A stretch of DNA of 64,000 nucleotides from Pelotomaculum propionicicum (GCF_004369225.1 NZ_QFFZ01000001.1:124001-188000), one strand, 5' to 3'. Counted from the first letter of the stretch, positions 25,660 through 34,866 are shown. Numbers and translations are program-made. The notes: generated by a model from the letters alone, not told the origin.

Positions 25660-27063
25660 ATGCGCAAGATATTGAGCCCAGTCTTAACAAAACTTAATAA
25701 GCTTCCCGCGAAAAGAAAAAAAATACTTTTACTGGCAGTTGTAATTGTTATAGCAGGGGTTGCCGGCTACAACTTTTTATGGGGATCTAAAAAAACAGCG
25801 AGTAATTACATAACCAGCACCGTTAAAAAAGGTACAGTCGCCAATACCATTCCGGCGACCGGCACCATAGAGCCGGTAAGCACCGTTTCCTTAAGCTATG
25901 AAAACGCGGAAATCATCAAGAAGATATACGTCAAGGTCGGCGACCACGTGACCGCCGGGCAGCTCCTGGCTGAACAGGAGGAGGACGACCTGCAGGCGGA
26001 GGTGACCCAGAGCTCGGCCAGCCTGAAAAGCGCCAACGCCAAGCTGAACGACCTGCTGGACGGCGCGACCGAGGAAGAAATAATTAAAGCCGAGGCCAGT
26101 GTCAACACCGCCCAGTCGGCATATGACCAGGCCAAAGCCAACCTGGAGAGGTACCAACAGCTCTTTGACGCGGGCGTTATTTCCAAGGCCGACCTGGATT
26201 CGTACAACAACAGTTATATCAGCGCTGAGAGCAACCTGAGGCAGGCCAAGGCCTCGCTGCAGACGACCCTGAATGGCGCCACGGCGGCGGATATAGCCGC
26301 GGCGGAAGCCTCTGTGGAAAGCAGCAGCGCCCAGCTCAAGATGAAGGTGAAGAGCCTGGAGGGGGCCAAGATGACCAGCCCGATGAACGGTATCGTAAGC
26401 GCGATCAACGGGGGTGAAGGACAGCGGGCCACCGCCAACAACAACAGCACCAGCAGCGGCAGCGGGTTTATAACGCTTATTTCTGAAGCGCTGCAGGTGG
26501 AAGCCCAGGTTAACGAGGCTGACATCGGCAATTTGGCCATCGGCCAGACCGCTCAGCTGACGGTCAACTCATTCCCGAACAAAACCTTTACCGGCAAGGT
26601 CAGCAGCATCTCTCCCGTGGCAACCACGGTGTCAAACGTGCAGGTATATGACACAGTTATTCAACTGGATGAAAACCAGACCGGCCTGAAGGCCGGTATG
26701 CCCGCCACCATAACCATAATCGTTGAAAAGGCCGAAAATGTCCTTACCGTTCCCAAGGGCGCCGTCACCTATGCCGCCAAACAGGCGGGCGCGGGTAATA
26801 ACGGCCCCGGCGGCGGCGCCAATGTCATTGTCATGGATAAATCGGGCAATATGACAACCAGAAAAGTGGTGCTGGGGCTTTCTGACTCAAGCAGCTACGA
26901 AGTTAAGGAAGGGCTTAATGAAGGTGAGACGGTGGTAATCGGCGTTGGCGGGACTGCCAGTAATACGGGCACGGGCTCAAGTTCAAGCAGCAGTAAGAGC
27001 AGCAGCAGCAACAATAAAAGCTCAGGCGGTTCACCTTTGATGGGAGGAGGGCCGCCGCGATAA
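25660..27063 (+). CDS. MacA/HlyD-type periplasmic adaptor subunit of an ABC exporter
   Basis: This 467-residue adaptor links an ABC pump to the outside. One N-terminal transmembrane helix (about 21-38, ILLLAVVIVIAGVAGYNFLW) is followed by a lipoyl-like half motif (GDHVTAGQLLAEQEE), a long coiled-coil hairpin (about 90-230), the second lipoyl half (MTSPMNGIVSAI), and beta-barrel and membrane-proximal domains. A Ser/Asn/Gly-rich disordered tail ends it. ATG 25660 follows GAGGGG; an ATG at 25612 with a distant SD would add 16 residues. It is the first gene of a three-gene operon with the ATPase and MacB-type permease. Confidence 0.9.
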   Translation: MRKILSPVLTKLNKLPAKRKKILLLAVVIVIAGVAGYNFLWGSKKTASNYITSTVKKGTVANTIPATGTIEPVSTVSLSYENAEIIKKIYVKVGDHVTAGQLLAEQEEDDLQAEVTQSSASLKSANAKLNDLLDGATEEEIIKAEASVNTAQSAYDQAKANLERYQQLFDAGVISKADLDSYNNSYISAESNLRQAKASLQTTLNGATAADIAAAEASVESSSAQLKMKVKSLEGAKMTSPMNGIVSAINGGEGQRATANNNSTSSGSGFITLISEALQVEAQVNEADIGNLAIGQTAQLTVNSFPNKTFTGKVSSISPVATTVSNVQVYDTVIQLDENQTGLKAGMPATITIIVEKAENVLTVPKGAVTYAAKQAGAGNNGPGGGANVIVMDKSGNMTTRKVVLGLSDSSSYEVKEGLNEGETVVIGVGGTASNTGTGSSSSSSKSSSSNNKSSGGSPLMGGGPPR

Positions 27064-27118
27064 GCTTGGCTTTAAATCCGCCTTACTCTGACGCAAAAAT
27101 AACTTAGGATGGTGTGAT

Positions 27119-27874
27119 ATGTCCGGGAAAGCAGCAATCTTGATGGAAGACATCAAGAAAACATACGATATGGGAGAAACTCAAATCTTCGCCTTAAAGG
27201 GTGTCAGCTTAAACATACAGGAAGGCGAAATGGTTGCCATCATGGGTTCTTCCGGTTCGGGCAAAAGCACCCTGCTCAACCTGATCGGCTGTTTAGACAG
27301 GCCGACCGGGGGGACCTATTACCTGGACGGCGAGAATGTTTCTGATTTAGATAAAGATCAGCTGGCGGCAATCCGCAATAAAAGGCTTGGCTTCGTATTT
27401 CAGGGTTTTAATTTGCTGGGAAGAGTGTCCGTGCTGGCTAATGTTCAACTGCCGCTGGTCTATGCGGGCACAGGGAAAAAAGAGATGGAGGACAGGGCCA
27501 AAGAAGCTTTGGCCTGGGTGGGCCTGGCGAGTTATACCAGGCATTATCCCAGTCAAATGTCGGGCGGCCAGCAGCAAAGGGTGGCCATCGCCCGGGCACT
27601 GGTGAACAATCCTTCCCTGATCCTGGCGGACGAACCTACAGGCGCTCTTGATTCGAAAACAAGCATTGAGATAATTTCAGTAATTCAGAGGCTGAATATC
27701 GAAAAAGGCATTACTGTAGTGATGGTTACTCACGAAAAAGACATCGCCCTTTACTGCCGCCGCCTGATCAATTTAAAAGACGGCCGCATCATCGGCGACG
27801 AACCTGTGCTGAACCGCAGGGACGCTGCCCGGGACCTGTCGCTATTGGCGGAAGAAAGGGGGGCGGCGAGTTGA
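27119..27874 (+). CDS. MacB/LolD-type ABC transporter ATP-binding protein
   Basis: A 251-residue nucleotide-binding subunit. Walker A is GSSGSGKST (43-51), the Q-loop lies in [11 protein letters not shown], the signature is [15 protein letters not shown], Walker B is [13 protein letters not shown], and the H-loop is VTHEKD. The MacB/LolD subgroup powers mechanotransmission exporters rather than classic transport through the membrane domain. The start ATG 27119 lies after GGATGGTG. The stop overlaps the TTG start of the permease gene. Confidence 0.95.
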   Translation: MSGKAAILMEDIKKTYDMGETQIFALKGVSLNIQEGEMVAIMGSSGSGKSTLLNLIGCLDRPTGGTYYLDGENVSDLDKDQLAAIRNKRLGFVFQGFNLLGRVSVLANVQLPLVYAGTGKKEMEDRAKEALAWVGLASYTRHYPSQMSGGQQQRVAIARALVNNPSLILADEPTGALDSKTSIEIISVIQRLNIEKGITVVMVTHEKDIALYCRRLINLKDGRIIGDEPVLNRRDAARDLSLLAEERGAAS

Positions 27875-29088
27875 ACTTTACAAACAATTATGAAGTGGCG
27901 CTGAACGGAATTAAAGCGAATAAAATGAGGTCTTCCCTGACCATGCTCGGCATTATCATCGGTGTCGCCGCCGTGATCATCATGATTTCGGTGGGGCAGG
28001 GCGCCAGCAAGAGGATTTCCGACCAGATTTCCAGCATGGGCTCGAACCTGCTCATGATTTACTCCGGGTCCAGCGGGGGGCCCATGCGGGGCGCTTCCGG
28101 CAGTGTCAACAGCCTAACCCTGGATGACGCCGAGGCTATAGGCGAACTGGACCAGGTGGCCAACTCGGTGCCGGAGCTGAGCACCAGCGGCAACGTGCAG
28201 TATGGAAACCAGACCTGGACCTCCACTGTGGACGGCACCACGCCGGAAATGCAGGAAATTAAACAATGGACGCTCAGTTCAGGCTCGTATTTCAGCGATG
28301 AAGACGTGACCAACGTAAGCATGGTGGCCGTCATAGGCAGCACAGTCGCGGAGAACCTTTTTTCGTCCGGGACCGACCCGGTGGGCCAAAGCATCACCAT
28401 AAATAAACTGACCTTCAAAGTTGTCGGGGTGCTGAACTCCAAAGGCGCAGCCATGATGGGGCAGGACCAGGACGATATAATCTACGTGCCGATAACCACG
28501 GTGCAGCTGAGGATGGTCGGCTCAAAATATGTCCGGACCATCAACGTCCAGGCTGCGAGCGAGAACAGCATGTCCTACGTCCAAAGCAATGTGGAAGAAC
28601 TTCTGCGGCAGCGGCACCGTATCAGCGATACGGAAGAAGATGACTTTAATGTGCGCAACCTGACTTCAGTGCTGGAGGCGATGGAAACAGCCACCGGCAC
28701 CATGACCATGCTCCTGGCCAGCGTGGCTGCCGTATCCCTGCTGGTGGGCGGCATCGGGATCATGAATATCATGCTGGTTTCCGTCACGGAGAGGACCAGG
28801 GAGATTGGCCTGCGCATGGCGGTAGGGGCAACCGAAAGCAACATCCTCAACCAGTTCCTGGTGGAGTCCCTGGTGCTTTGCCTGGCGGGAGGCGTCCTGG
28901 GCATTCTCACCGGAGTGGTGGGCGCCAAATTAATTTCGAAATTTGCCGGGTGGAACACCTATATAACTATGTATTCGATTCTATTGTCAGCGGGCTTTTC
29001 CGCGGTCATCGGCGTTTTCTTCGGCTATTACCCCGCTAAAAAAGCGGCTGGCCTGGACCCCATTGAAGCTCTTCGCTTTGAAAAATAA
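27871..29088 (+). CDS. MacB-type ABC transporter permease
   Basis: A 405-residue four-helix permease of the FtsX/MacB class. TM1 (about 19-40, SLTMLGIIIGVAAVIIMISV) precedes a large extracytoplasmic MacB-PCD domain (about 45-265). The FtsX-like core follows, with TM2-4 (LLASVAAVSLLVGGIGIMNI, then ESLVLCLAGGVLGILTGVVG, then the last helix) and the coupling-helix motif ERTREIGLRMAVGA. Substrates of such pumps include antibiotics, peptides and lipids. TTG 27871 overlaps the previous stop, indicating coupling. Confidence 0.93.
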   Translation: MNFTNNYEVALNGIKANKMRSSLTMLGIIIGVAAVIIMISVGQGASKRISDQISSMGSNLLMIYSGSSGGPMRGASGSVNSLTLDDAEAIGELDQVANSVPELSTSGNVQYGNQTWTSTVDGTTPEMQEIKQWTLSSGSYFSDEDVTNVSMVAVIGSTVAENLFSSGTDPVGQSITINKLTFKVVGVLNSKGAAMMGQDQDDIIYVPITTVQLRMVGSKYVRTINVQAASENSMSYVQSNVEELLRQRHRISDTEEDDFNVRNLTSVLEAMETATGTMTMLLASVAAVSLLVGGIGIMNIMLVSVTERTREIGLRMAVGATESNILNQFLVESLVLCLAGGVLGILTGVVGAKLISKFAGWNTYITMYSILLSAGFSAVIGVFFGYYPAKKAAGLDPIEALRFEK

Positions 29089-29202
29089 TTCATGAAACGT
29101 TCGGTGAAAAGCTCTCGAACGGTGAACAGTCTGTCAAATCAGTACAACTGATGCAGTAAAAAAGGAAAAGTTCATTGTTTTTGTCTGTTATGTTAAGGAT
29201 GG

Positions 29203-29247
29203 CGGCATTTATTCCACAGTTTACACTGTGATATGAATGCCGTTTTT
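29203..29247 (+). terminator. Export-operon terminator
   Basis: GGCATT near 29204 pairs with AATGCC near 29236-29241, and an inner CACAG/CTGTG stem extends the hairpin; TTTTT follows. Confidence 0.65.
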
Positions 29248-29262
29248 GCTCACCGGCGCATT

Positions 29263-29338
29263 TTCAGTGAGCTTTCAGCCAATATTCAATCAATGTTCAG
29301 TTGCGGTTAAGGGTTAATTCAGTTAATCAGGGTATTAT
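29263..29338 (+). promoter_or_regulatory. Glycosyltransferase promoter with six 11-bp TTCAG repeats
   Basis: TTCAG-like units begin at 29263, 29274, 29285 (TTCAA), 29296, 29307 (TTAAG) and 29318, all exactly 11 bp apart. The -10-like TATTAT begins at 29333, 15 bp after the start of the last unit. This is the longest of the three arrays in the window. Confidence 0.82.
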
Positions 29339-29402
29339 TTATACCAGTAAAAAGAACTGAAGTCACAGGTTGTTTTCTGACAGGACATATGGAGGGGGGA
29401 AC

Positions 29403-31607
29403 ATGACCGTGGAACCGAAACAAGGTCAACGCTTCGATTTAATATTGCTGGGAAATGCCTTACTGGCCGCTTTTTTGAATATCTACAACATCTGGAATAA
29501 CCTGTACGCCAACGCTTACTATACTACAGCCGTAACCAGTATGCTGCAGAACTGGCATGCTTTTTTCTACGCGTCTTTGGATCCGGGCGGATACGTTACG
29601 GTGGATAAACCACCGGTTACCTTCTGGGTCCAGACAGCCTTCGCCTATGTCTTCGGCGTGCACGGGTGGAGCGTAATCCTCCCGCAGGCTCTGGCCGGCG
29701 TTGGTTCCGTGCTGCTGATGTATGTCCTGGTCAAGCCCACTTTCGGCAGGACAGCGGCCCGCCTGGCGAGCCTGGTTATGGCCTGCACCCCGGTCGCTGT
29801 CGCGGTGAGCCGGACCAACAATATTGACAGCTTACTGGTATTTACGCTCCTGCTGGCCACCTTCCTGCTGCTGCGGGGGATCAGCAGCAGGAAGGCATGG
29901 TGGGTTCTCGGCGCCTTTGCCGTAATCGGTGTGGGCTTTAATATGAAAATGCTGCAGGCTTACATGGTAGTGCCGGCTTTTTACCTGTTCTACCTGCTGG
30001 CTTTCAAAGGTGAATGGAAAAAGAAACTGGCCGTCCTTGCCGCGGCAACGGTTGTTCTGGTTGGGGTCAGCGTTTCCTGGGCGGTCGCGGTCGATTTGGT
30101 TCCGGAGGAAAACCGGCCCTACATCGGGGGCAGTCAGACCAACTCAGTACTGGAGCTGGCTTTCGGCTACAACGGCATAGCCCGCCTGAAAGGCATGGGC
30201 AGGGGAGACGGCGGCCCGGGCGCAGCGCCGGATGCGCGGCAAAATCAACAGAATGAGGCTTCCCGCACGGAGCGGGAACAGGCTCAACAGACCCAGCAGG
30301 ATGAGAGAAATAGAGCACAGCAGCAAATGCCGCAGGAAGGTACCAATAACACGTCCAACCAGCAGCAGATGCCGCCTGATGGAAACAATAACATACCCAA
30401 CGAGCAGCAGGCGCCGCAGGGCGGAAGTAATATGCCCGGCCAGCCGCCGGCCGGCTACAATATGGCGGGCGGCTACGACCCGCGGGCTGAAGGAAGGCAG
30501 GGTCAGATGCCCAACCCCGGCGGGGACGGACCCCAGGGAGCCCGGGGCGGCGGTATGTTCAACACCGGCAACGCCGGCCCGCTGCGCCTGTTCCAGTCGG
30601 AACTTTCCGGCCAGATCAGCTGGCTGCTGCCCTTTGCAGCCTTCGCCTGTGTTGGTTTGCTGGCGGGGATGCGCAGGAGACAGCCTCTCACCGCCAAACA
30701 AAATGAGACTCTCTTCTGGCTGGCCTGGCTGCTCCCGGGTATGGCGTTTTTCAGCGTGGCAGGCTTCTTCCATCAATACTACCTGATTATGCTCGCCCCC
30801 CCGATCGCCGCGCTGGCAGGAGCGGGCTGGGTTGAGCTTTGGAACCAGTATCGCGGCAGGGAAGACTGGAAAATGTGGCTGCTGCCTTCAGCTGTTCTTG
30901 CCGCCACGGCATTCCAACTCTATATACTGTATCCCTACCAGAGGACGATCGGCACCGGCTGGTCCGCCGGCATCGGGGCTGCGGGAGTTGGGCTGGCGCT
31001 GGTGTTGTACCTGGCCGCTAGAAAACAGAAACTGGTTGCGGCGGCGGCAGCAGCGGGCATGCTGGTATTGCTCGCCGCGCCGTTGTACTGGTCGGCAACG
31101 CCTATTTTGTACGGCGACAACAGCCAGCTGCCGGCGGCCGGGCCGGGCCAGATGGGCCCCGGCGGCCAGAGACAGGGCAGAGGCGGCGGCATTAGCTCCG
31201 TTGTTGATACCAAGCTGTATCAATATGTAAAAAGTAATAATACCGGGGAGACTTACCTGTTTGCCACCAGCGACACCGGCACGGCCGAATCATATATCAT
31301 ACAAACCGGTGAGGCTGTCATGCCCATGGGCGGGTTTAACGGTTCCGACCAGATCCTGACGGTGGAGAAACTGGAAAGGCTGGTGGCGGAAAAGAAAGTG
31401 AAGTTTTTCCTGATCGGCTCCGGCGGCGGGGGCGGCGATAGGGGCGGCTCCAGCGAGGTGACGGACTGGATTCGCGCCAACAGCACAGAGGTCCCCAAAG
31501 AAGAGTGGCAGGACAGCTCTTCTGTCCAGGGCGGCCCGCAGGGAAGCCCTCAGGGTGGCCCGATGGGCGGGGGCAACGACAGGACATTATATAAAGTCAA
31601 CGTGTAA
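29403..31607 (+). CDS. ArnT/PMT-like (GT39-type) membrane glycosyltransferase
   Basis: A 734-residue GT-C enzyme that uses a lipid-linked sugar to modify an envelope acceptor. About 12 hydrophobic helices are visible. The first loop after TM1 carries acidic and aromatic residues near LDPGGYVTVDKPPVTFW, the PMT/ArnT catalytic-loop pattern. A roughly 150-residue Gln/Asn/Gly/Pro-rich extracytoplasmic insert (about 260-400) interrupts the protein, and the C-terminal domain has further Gly-rich stretches. The arrangement matches YkcA/YkcB-like Firmicute proteins. ATG 29403 follows GGAGGGGGG. Its promoter carries the TTCAG array, so it is inferred to be under the adjacent two-component system. Confidence 0.88.
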   Translation: MTVEPKQGQRFDLILLGNALLAAFLNIYNIWNNLYANAYYTTAVTSMLQNWHAFFYASLDPGGYVTVDKPPVTFWVQTAFAYVFGVHGWSVILPQALAGVGSVLLMYVLVKPTFGRTAARLASLVMACTPVAVAVSRTNNIDSLLVFTLLLATFLLLRGISSRKAWWVLGAFAVIGVGFNMKMLQAYMVVPAFYLFYLLAFKGEWKKKLAVLAAATVVLVGVSVSWAVAVDLVPEENRPYIGGSQTNSVLELAFGYNGIARLKGMGRGDGGPGAAPDARQNQQNEASRTEREQAQQTQQDERNRAQQQMPQEGTNNTSNQQQMPPDGNNNIPNEQQAPQGGSNMPGQPPAGYNMAGGYDPRAEGRQGQMPNPGGDGPQGARGGGMFNTGNAGPLRLFQSELSGQISWLLPFAAFACVGLLAGMRRRQPLTAKQNETLFWLAWLLPGMAFFSVAGFFHQYYLIMLAPPIAALAGAGWVELWNQYRGREDWKMWLLPSAVLAATAFQLYILYPYQRTIGTGWSAGIGAAGVGLALVLYLAARKQKLVAAAAAAGMLVLLAAPLYWSATPILYGDNSQLPAAGPGQMGPGGQRQGRGGGISSVVDTKLYQYVKSNNTGETYLFATSDTGTAESYIIQTGEAVMPMGGFNGSDQILTVEKLERLVAEKKVKFFLIGSGGGGGDRGGSSEVTDWIRANSTEVPKEEWQDSSSVQGGPQGSPQGGPMGGGNDRTLYKVNV

Positions 31608-31665
31608 CCATTTTCATTGAATTCATTGTGTCGCTCAGCCAAAAAATTAACGGGGATGAGAAGTG

Positions 31666-32032
31666 ATGAAAAGAAAAATCCGGTACTCCATAGTCATTCC
31701 GGTCTATAACGAAGAGGCGGTCATAAATGAAACCTACCTATAAACCTTTAAAATTGTCCACTTATCTGGGTTTTGCGGTCACACTGGCAAGTTTTGTCTA
31801 CCTGGCCATCTCACTGGGGCAGAGATTGTTCACCGCCAATACAGCTGCCGGGTCGCCGCTTATGGCCTGTCTGGTGCTGCTTAACGGCGTAACCCTGATC
31901 ATCCTGGGGATCGTCGGAGAGTATATCGGCAGAATATACGACGAAACAAAAAACCGTCCTTTATACATTCTCCGCGGCAGGACCGGGGAGGAGCAGGCCA
32001 GGTCCAAAGGGGTGATCTGGAGTGTCCGGTAA
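31666..32032 (+). pseudogene. Family 2 glycosyltransferase with a large internal deletion
   Basis: ATG 31666, after GGGGATGAGAAG, opens the start of a DPM1/GtrB-like glycosyltransferase (RYSIVIPVYNEEAVI) but stops after 25 codons at 31741. Overlapping in the next frame, bases about 31727-32032 encode the C-terminal two-helix membrane end of the same family (LSTYLGFAVTLASFVYLAIS … LIILGIVGEYIGRIYDE). About 200 residues with the catalytic D-x-D are missing and the join is out of frame. Such genes normally pair with gtrA, which follows directly. This is a deletion-derived pseudogene. Confidence 0.85.
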
Positions 32033-32435
32033 TAAGCACAGTATCATACAGATTCTGCGTTTCTGTGCTGTGGGGCTGGGCAACACGGCAGTCGACTTCA
32101 CCATGTTTTTTATCCTGACCATGGGCGGGGTGCCGTACCTGCCGGCCCAGGTGCTGGCTTACGGAGCCGGTGTGGTGAACAGTTACTTTTTCAACCGGGT
32201 GTGGACATTCAGGGTGGCGCGCAAAAGCAGCCTGCCGGAATTTGCCGGCTTTGTCACCGTAAACGTGCTTTCCCTGCTGATGTCAGCCGGCCTGCTGTTT
32301 ATCCTGCATGATGTGAATCATCTGAGTCTTTGGCCCAGCAAGATATTGGCCACGGGCGTAAGCGTTTTTGTGAACTATATGGGCAGCAGGCTTTGGGTAT
32401 TCGCCGAAAACCAGAGAGCCAGGGGTGAAGTTTAA
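32022..32435 (+). CDS. GtrA-family membrane protein
   Basis: A 137-residue protein with four transmembrane helices, characteristic of GtrA (flippase-like helper for lipid-linked sugars). It starts at GTG 32022, overlapping the glycosyltransferase remnant by 11 bases. The family start ([19 protein letters not shown]) and mid motif ([14 protein letters not shown]) are clear, and the last helix includes [12 protein letters not shown]. Its usual partner glycosyltransferase is broken here, so it may now be idle or may serve the ArnT-like enzyme, which also needs a lipid-linked sugar. Confidence 0.88.
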   Translation: MSGNKHSIIQILRFCAVGLGNTAVDFTMFFILTMGGVPYLPAQVLAYGAGVVNSYFFNRVWTFRVARKSSLPEFAGFVTVNVLSLLMSAGLLFILHDVNHLSLWPSKILATGVSVFVNYMGSRLWVFAENQRARGEV

Positions 32436-32599
32436 TGAAAATAAAAAAAGCGGTCATTCCCGCGGCGGGGCTGGGCACGAGGTTTTTGCCGGCCACCAAG
32501 TCCCAGCCCAAAGAAATGCTGCCGTGCTGCTTGGGGATGAAGAAAAACAACTCAGCAGGCATACAGGCAGTTAAAACAATGAAAGTTTGGAGGAGGTGA
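32435..32599 (+). pseudogene. galU N-terminal remnant (UTP-glucose-1-phosphate uridylyltransferase)
   Basis: ATG 32435 overlaps the gtrA stop. The first 31 codons encode [20 protein letters not shown] plus PKEMLP, the nucleotide-binding start of GalU. The frame then passes into unrelated sequence and stops after 54 codons. More than 230 residues are missing. It belongs to the same eroded envelope-sugar cluster as the glycosyltransferase remnant. After it, a GGAGGTGA is followed by a 12-codon frame (32600-32638) of doubtful meaning. Confidence 0.85.
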
Positions 32600-32654
32600 A
32601 TGATGTGCTTGGATAATAGATGGTTATTACTAATATAGTTACCAGGAGGAGATC

Positions 32655-33059
32655 ATGAAAAAAATTCGCAATCTTCACTTGTGGATTGGTTTGTTTACTT
32701 CTTTATTGATACTCATAGAGGCCGTCACAGGTCTTTTGATGGTGGAACCCTGGCTTATGGGCGCCGGCAAGCCGGCGGCGGAACAGCGGGTAATGCTTGA
32801 AGGGCAGGCCCCGGGCGGTGCCGCCGCAAAAGGGGGAGCGCCAGCGGAGGGGGTGCAAGCAGGCAAGCAGTTTAACCCTAACGGCCAGGGAAGCAGTATC
32901 ACGGCATTTGTGAAAAACCTGCACGCCGGCAGGATCGGCGGCGCTGATGTGTCAATTTTACTGGATATGGCGGCGCTTGGCTTGATTATCATGACAGTAA
33001 CCGGGATGGTGCTCACAGTAAAGGCCTTAAAAAGGCAGAGGGCCAAGCCCGTAAGATAA
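32655..33059 (+). CDS. PepSY-associated transmembrane protein, short form
   Basis: A 134-residue membrane protein. An N-terminal helix (about 8-28, LHLWIGLFTSLLILIEAVTGL) has the conserved LHLWIG-type start and the following G-L-L of PepSY-TM proteins. A 60-residue Gly/Ala/Pro/Gln-rich loop follows, then a short FVKNLHAGRIGG motif and a second helix (about 98-120) before a basic tail. In the family this arrangement is repeated around PepSY domains; here it is minimal, and a redox or regulatory role is unproven. ATG 32655 follows AGGAGGAGA. Confidence 0.7.
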   Translation: MKKIRNLHLWIGLFTSLLILIEAVTGLLMVEPWLMGAGKPAAEQRVMLEGQAPGGAAAKGGAPAEGVQAGKQFNPNGQGSSITAFVKNLHAGRIGGADVSILLDMAALGLIIMTVTGMVLTVKALKRQRAKPVR

Positions 33060-33100
33060 ACACGCGGCGGGGACTGCGGGACGTTTGAAAGGAGCGCGAA

Positions 33101-34756
33101 ATGGCGGTTTTTAAGAAACATGCAGTTACTATATGCTTGGTGTTAATAATTTTAGCCGCGGCAGCTTTATGTGTTTATGCCATTGCGAATTATCATGGCA
33201 GTACCGCCCAGTCCCAAAACTTGGACGCGCCCCGCGGTACCCTGCAAGGTGAAAGAAACCGCCCGGGTGAGCTGCCGGAACAGGCACAGGGCGCGAGAAG
33301 ACAGGTGGATAATGCCAATCAAACACCGGGCGGCCAGGCTGCGGACCCGGCCCAGCGGCAAAGAAACCGGCAGCCTGACGCGGCTAGCCAACCAGGCGGT
33401 CAGCTGCCCGGCCAAGATGCTGGTCAGCAGGCGGGGCCCGCCGGCGGGCGCGGGTTTGGGGGAATAAACAGTGCGGCGGCTAAATATGCCCCGTATCTGC
33501 TGGGCTGCTCTGCAGGGTTCTTATTTGTATTTGTGGCGGCTTACTGGCTTCTAAACCGTAAAAAATTAAAAATTGAGCCCGGCCATGTGAAAATATTGAT
33601 GCTGACCCTGCTTGTCGCCGGGCTGCTTTTACGGGTTGCCGCCGCCACACTGATGGACGGGCATAATGATATCAATATCTTTAAGGGCTGGGCTTCCGCC
33701 GCGGCCAATAACCTGATGCAATTTTACGCCGGTTCCCGGACGAGCGACTACCCGCCATTATATATCTATATTTTATATTTAATCGGCAAGATCGCCGCCC
33801 TCCCCGCGGTGAGTCCATATTACACGATACTATTGAAACTGCCGTCAATGGCGGCTGATATTGTCACGTCATACCTGATTTACAGGCTGGCCGGGAAATA
33901 CCTGAGCCTGGAAACCAGCGTTCTGTTAGCAGCTTTTTATGTTTTCAACCCGGCTGTTTTTATTAATTCGACATTCTGGGGGCAGGTGGACTCGTTCTTC
34001 ACCATGATAATTGTGACGGCGGTTTACCTGTTGTCGGAAAATAGAATTGGGCTTTCCGCAGTCATGTTTACAGCCGCGGTATTGATGAAACCCCAGGGTA
34101 TTATCTTTCTTCCGGTGCTTTTCTTTGAGCTGGTCAGGCAGAAAAGCTTTAAAAACTTTCTTAAAGCGGCAGTATGGGCTTTATGTACCGCCGTGGTCAT
34201 TATACTGCCATTTGCCTACAGCAAAGGTGCGCTGTGGATTTACAATCTTTTTGCCAAAACCACAGCCGAGTACCCCTATGCCGCTGTAAACGCTTTTAAC
34301 CTTTTTGGTTTGCTCGGAAAAAATTATGTCAGGGACGCCACTGCCCAGTTTTTATTCAGCTATCACAGCTGGGGGATGATTTTCATTGTCCTGACCACCT
34401 TGCTGGCATGGTTTATCTACATTAAGGGAAACAGCAGAGTCTTTGCCTCAGCCGCGGGCCTGCTGCTGATTACAGGGGTATTTAATTTATCCACCAGGAT
34501 GCACGAGAGATACCTTTTCCCGGCTGTCGCCCTGTCGATTTTAGCTTTCATTTATCTTAAGGATAAAAGGCTGCTGGTTTTATCCGCCGGGTTCAGCACG
34601 ACCGTCTATCTCAACACCCATTTTGTACTCTTTAAAACCAGCGGCATGAATGCGGTGACTTACGGCCCTGCGCTGGTAATCACCTCGCTGCTGAATGTAA
34701 TGTTGCTTATCTACCTGGTTAAAGTTTTATTCGATATTGCTGTCAGGAAAATTTAA
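33101..34756 (+). CDS. Gpi18-like (GT-C) membrane glycosyltransferase
   Basis: A 551-residue multi-pass protein of the mannosyltransferase-related Gpi18 (COG5542) type. After TM1 comes an extracytoplasmic Gln/Gly/Pro/Arg-rich disordered segment (about 35-125), then ten or so helices. The GT-C catalytic loop features an acidic MDGHNDINIFKGWA segment and SDYPPLYIYILYL; later conserved parts are NPAVFINSTFWGQVDSFF, VLMKPQGIIFLPV and STRMHERYLFP. The donor is probably a polyprenyl-phosphate sugar. Translation starts at ATG 33101 after GAAAGGAGCG. With the ArnT-like gene and GtrA it forms an envelope-glycosylation cluster. Confidence 0.88.
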   Translation: MAVFKKHAVTICLVLIILAAAALCVYAIANYHGSTAQSQNLDAPRGTLQGERNRPGELPEQAQGARRQVDNANQTPGGQAADPAQRQRNRQPDAASQPGGQLPGQDAGQQAGPAGGRGFGGINSAAAKYAPYLLGCSAGFLFVFVAAYWLLNRKKLKIEPGHVKILMLTLLVAGLLLRVAAATLMDGHNDINIFKGWASAAANNLMQFYAGSRTSDYPPLYIYILYLIGKIAALPAVSPYYTILLKLPSMAADIVTSYLIYRLAGKYLSLETSVLLAAFYVFNPAVFINSTFWGQVDSFFTMIIVTAVYLLSENRIGLSAVMFTAAVLMKPQGIIFLPVLFFELVRQKSFKNFLKAAVWALCTAVVIILPFAYSKGALWIYNLFAKTTAEYPYAAVNAFNLFGLLGKNYVRDATAQFLFSYHSWGMIFIVLTTLLAWFIYIKGNSRVFASAAGLLLITGVFNLSTRMHERYLFPAVALSILAFIYLKDKRLLVLSAGFSTTVYLNTHFVLFKTSGMNAVTYGPALVITSLLNVMLLIYLVKVLFDIAVRKI

Positions 34757-34764
34757 CACCCCTG

Positions 34765-34805
34765 AAGATATTATAAAAAATTTAATAAATTTTTTATAAT
34801 ATCTT
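34765..34805. terminator. Perfect 19-bp AT-rich palindrome after the Gpi18-like gene
   Basis: 34765-34783 and 34787-34805 are exact inverted copies around AAT. The hairpin has A/T tracts inside rather than a G+C stem, so it is a terminator or DNA cruciform of moderate certainty. Confidence 0.6.
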
Positions 34806-34866
34806 TAAAAGCAGTTTAAAAATTTCTTTTAAAATGACCTCACTACAAACAAGGAGGTTGTTTTTA

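Noticed and set aside
23167-29338. CRISPR-like array as explanation for the regular TTCAG units
   Set aside because: Units are five bases at 11-bp steps directly ahead of -10 elements, far too short for repeats with spacers; no cas genes are present.
30144-30786. Long antisense and +1 frames across the ArnT-like gene
   Set aside because: They arise from the low-complexity, GC-rich insert of the real gene and lack start signals.
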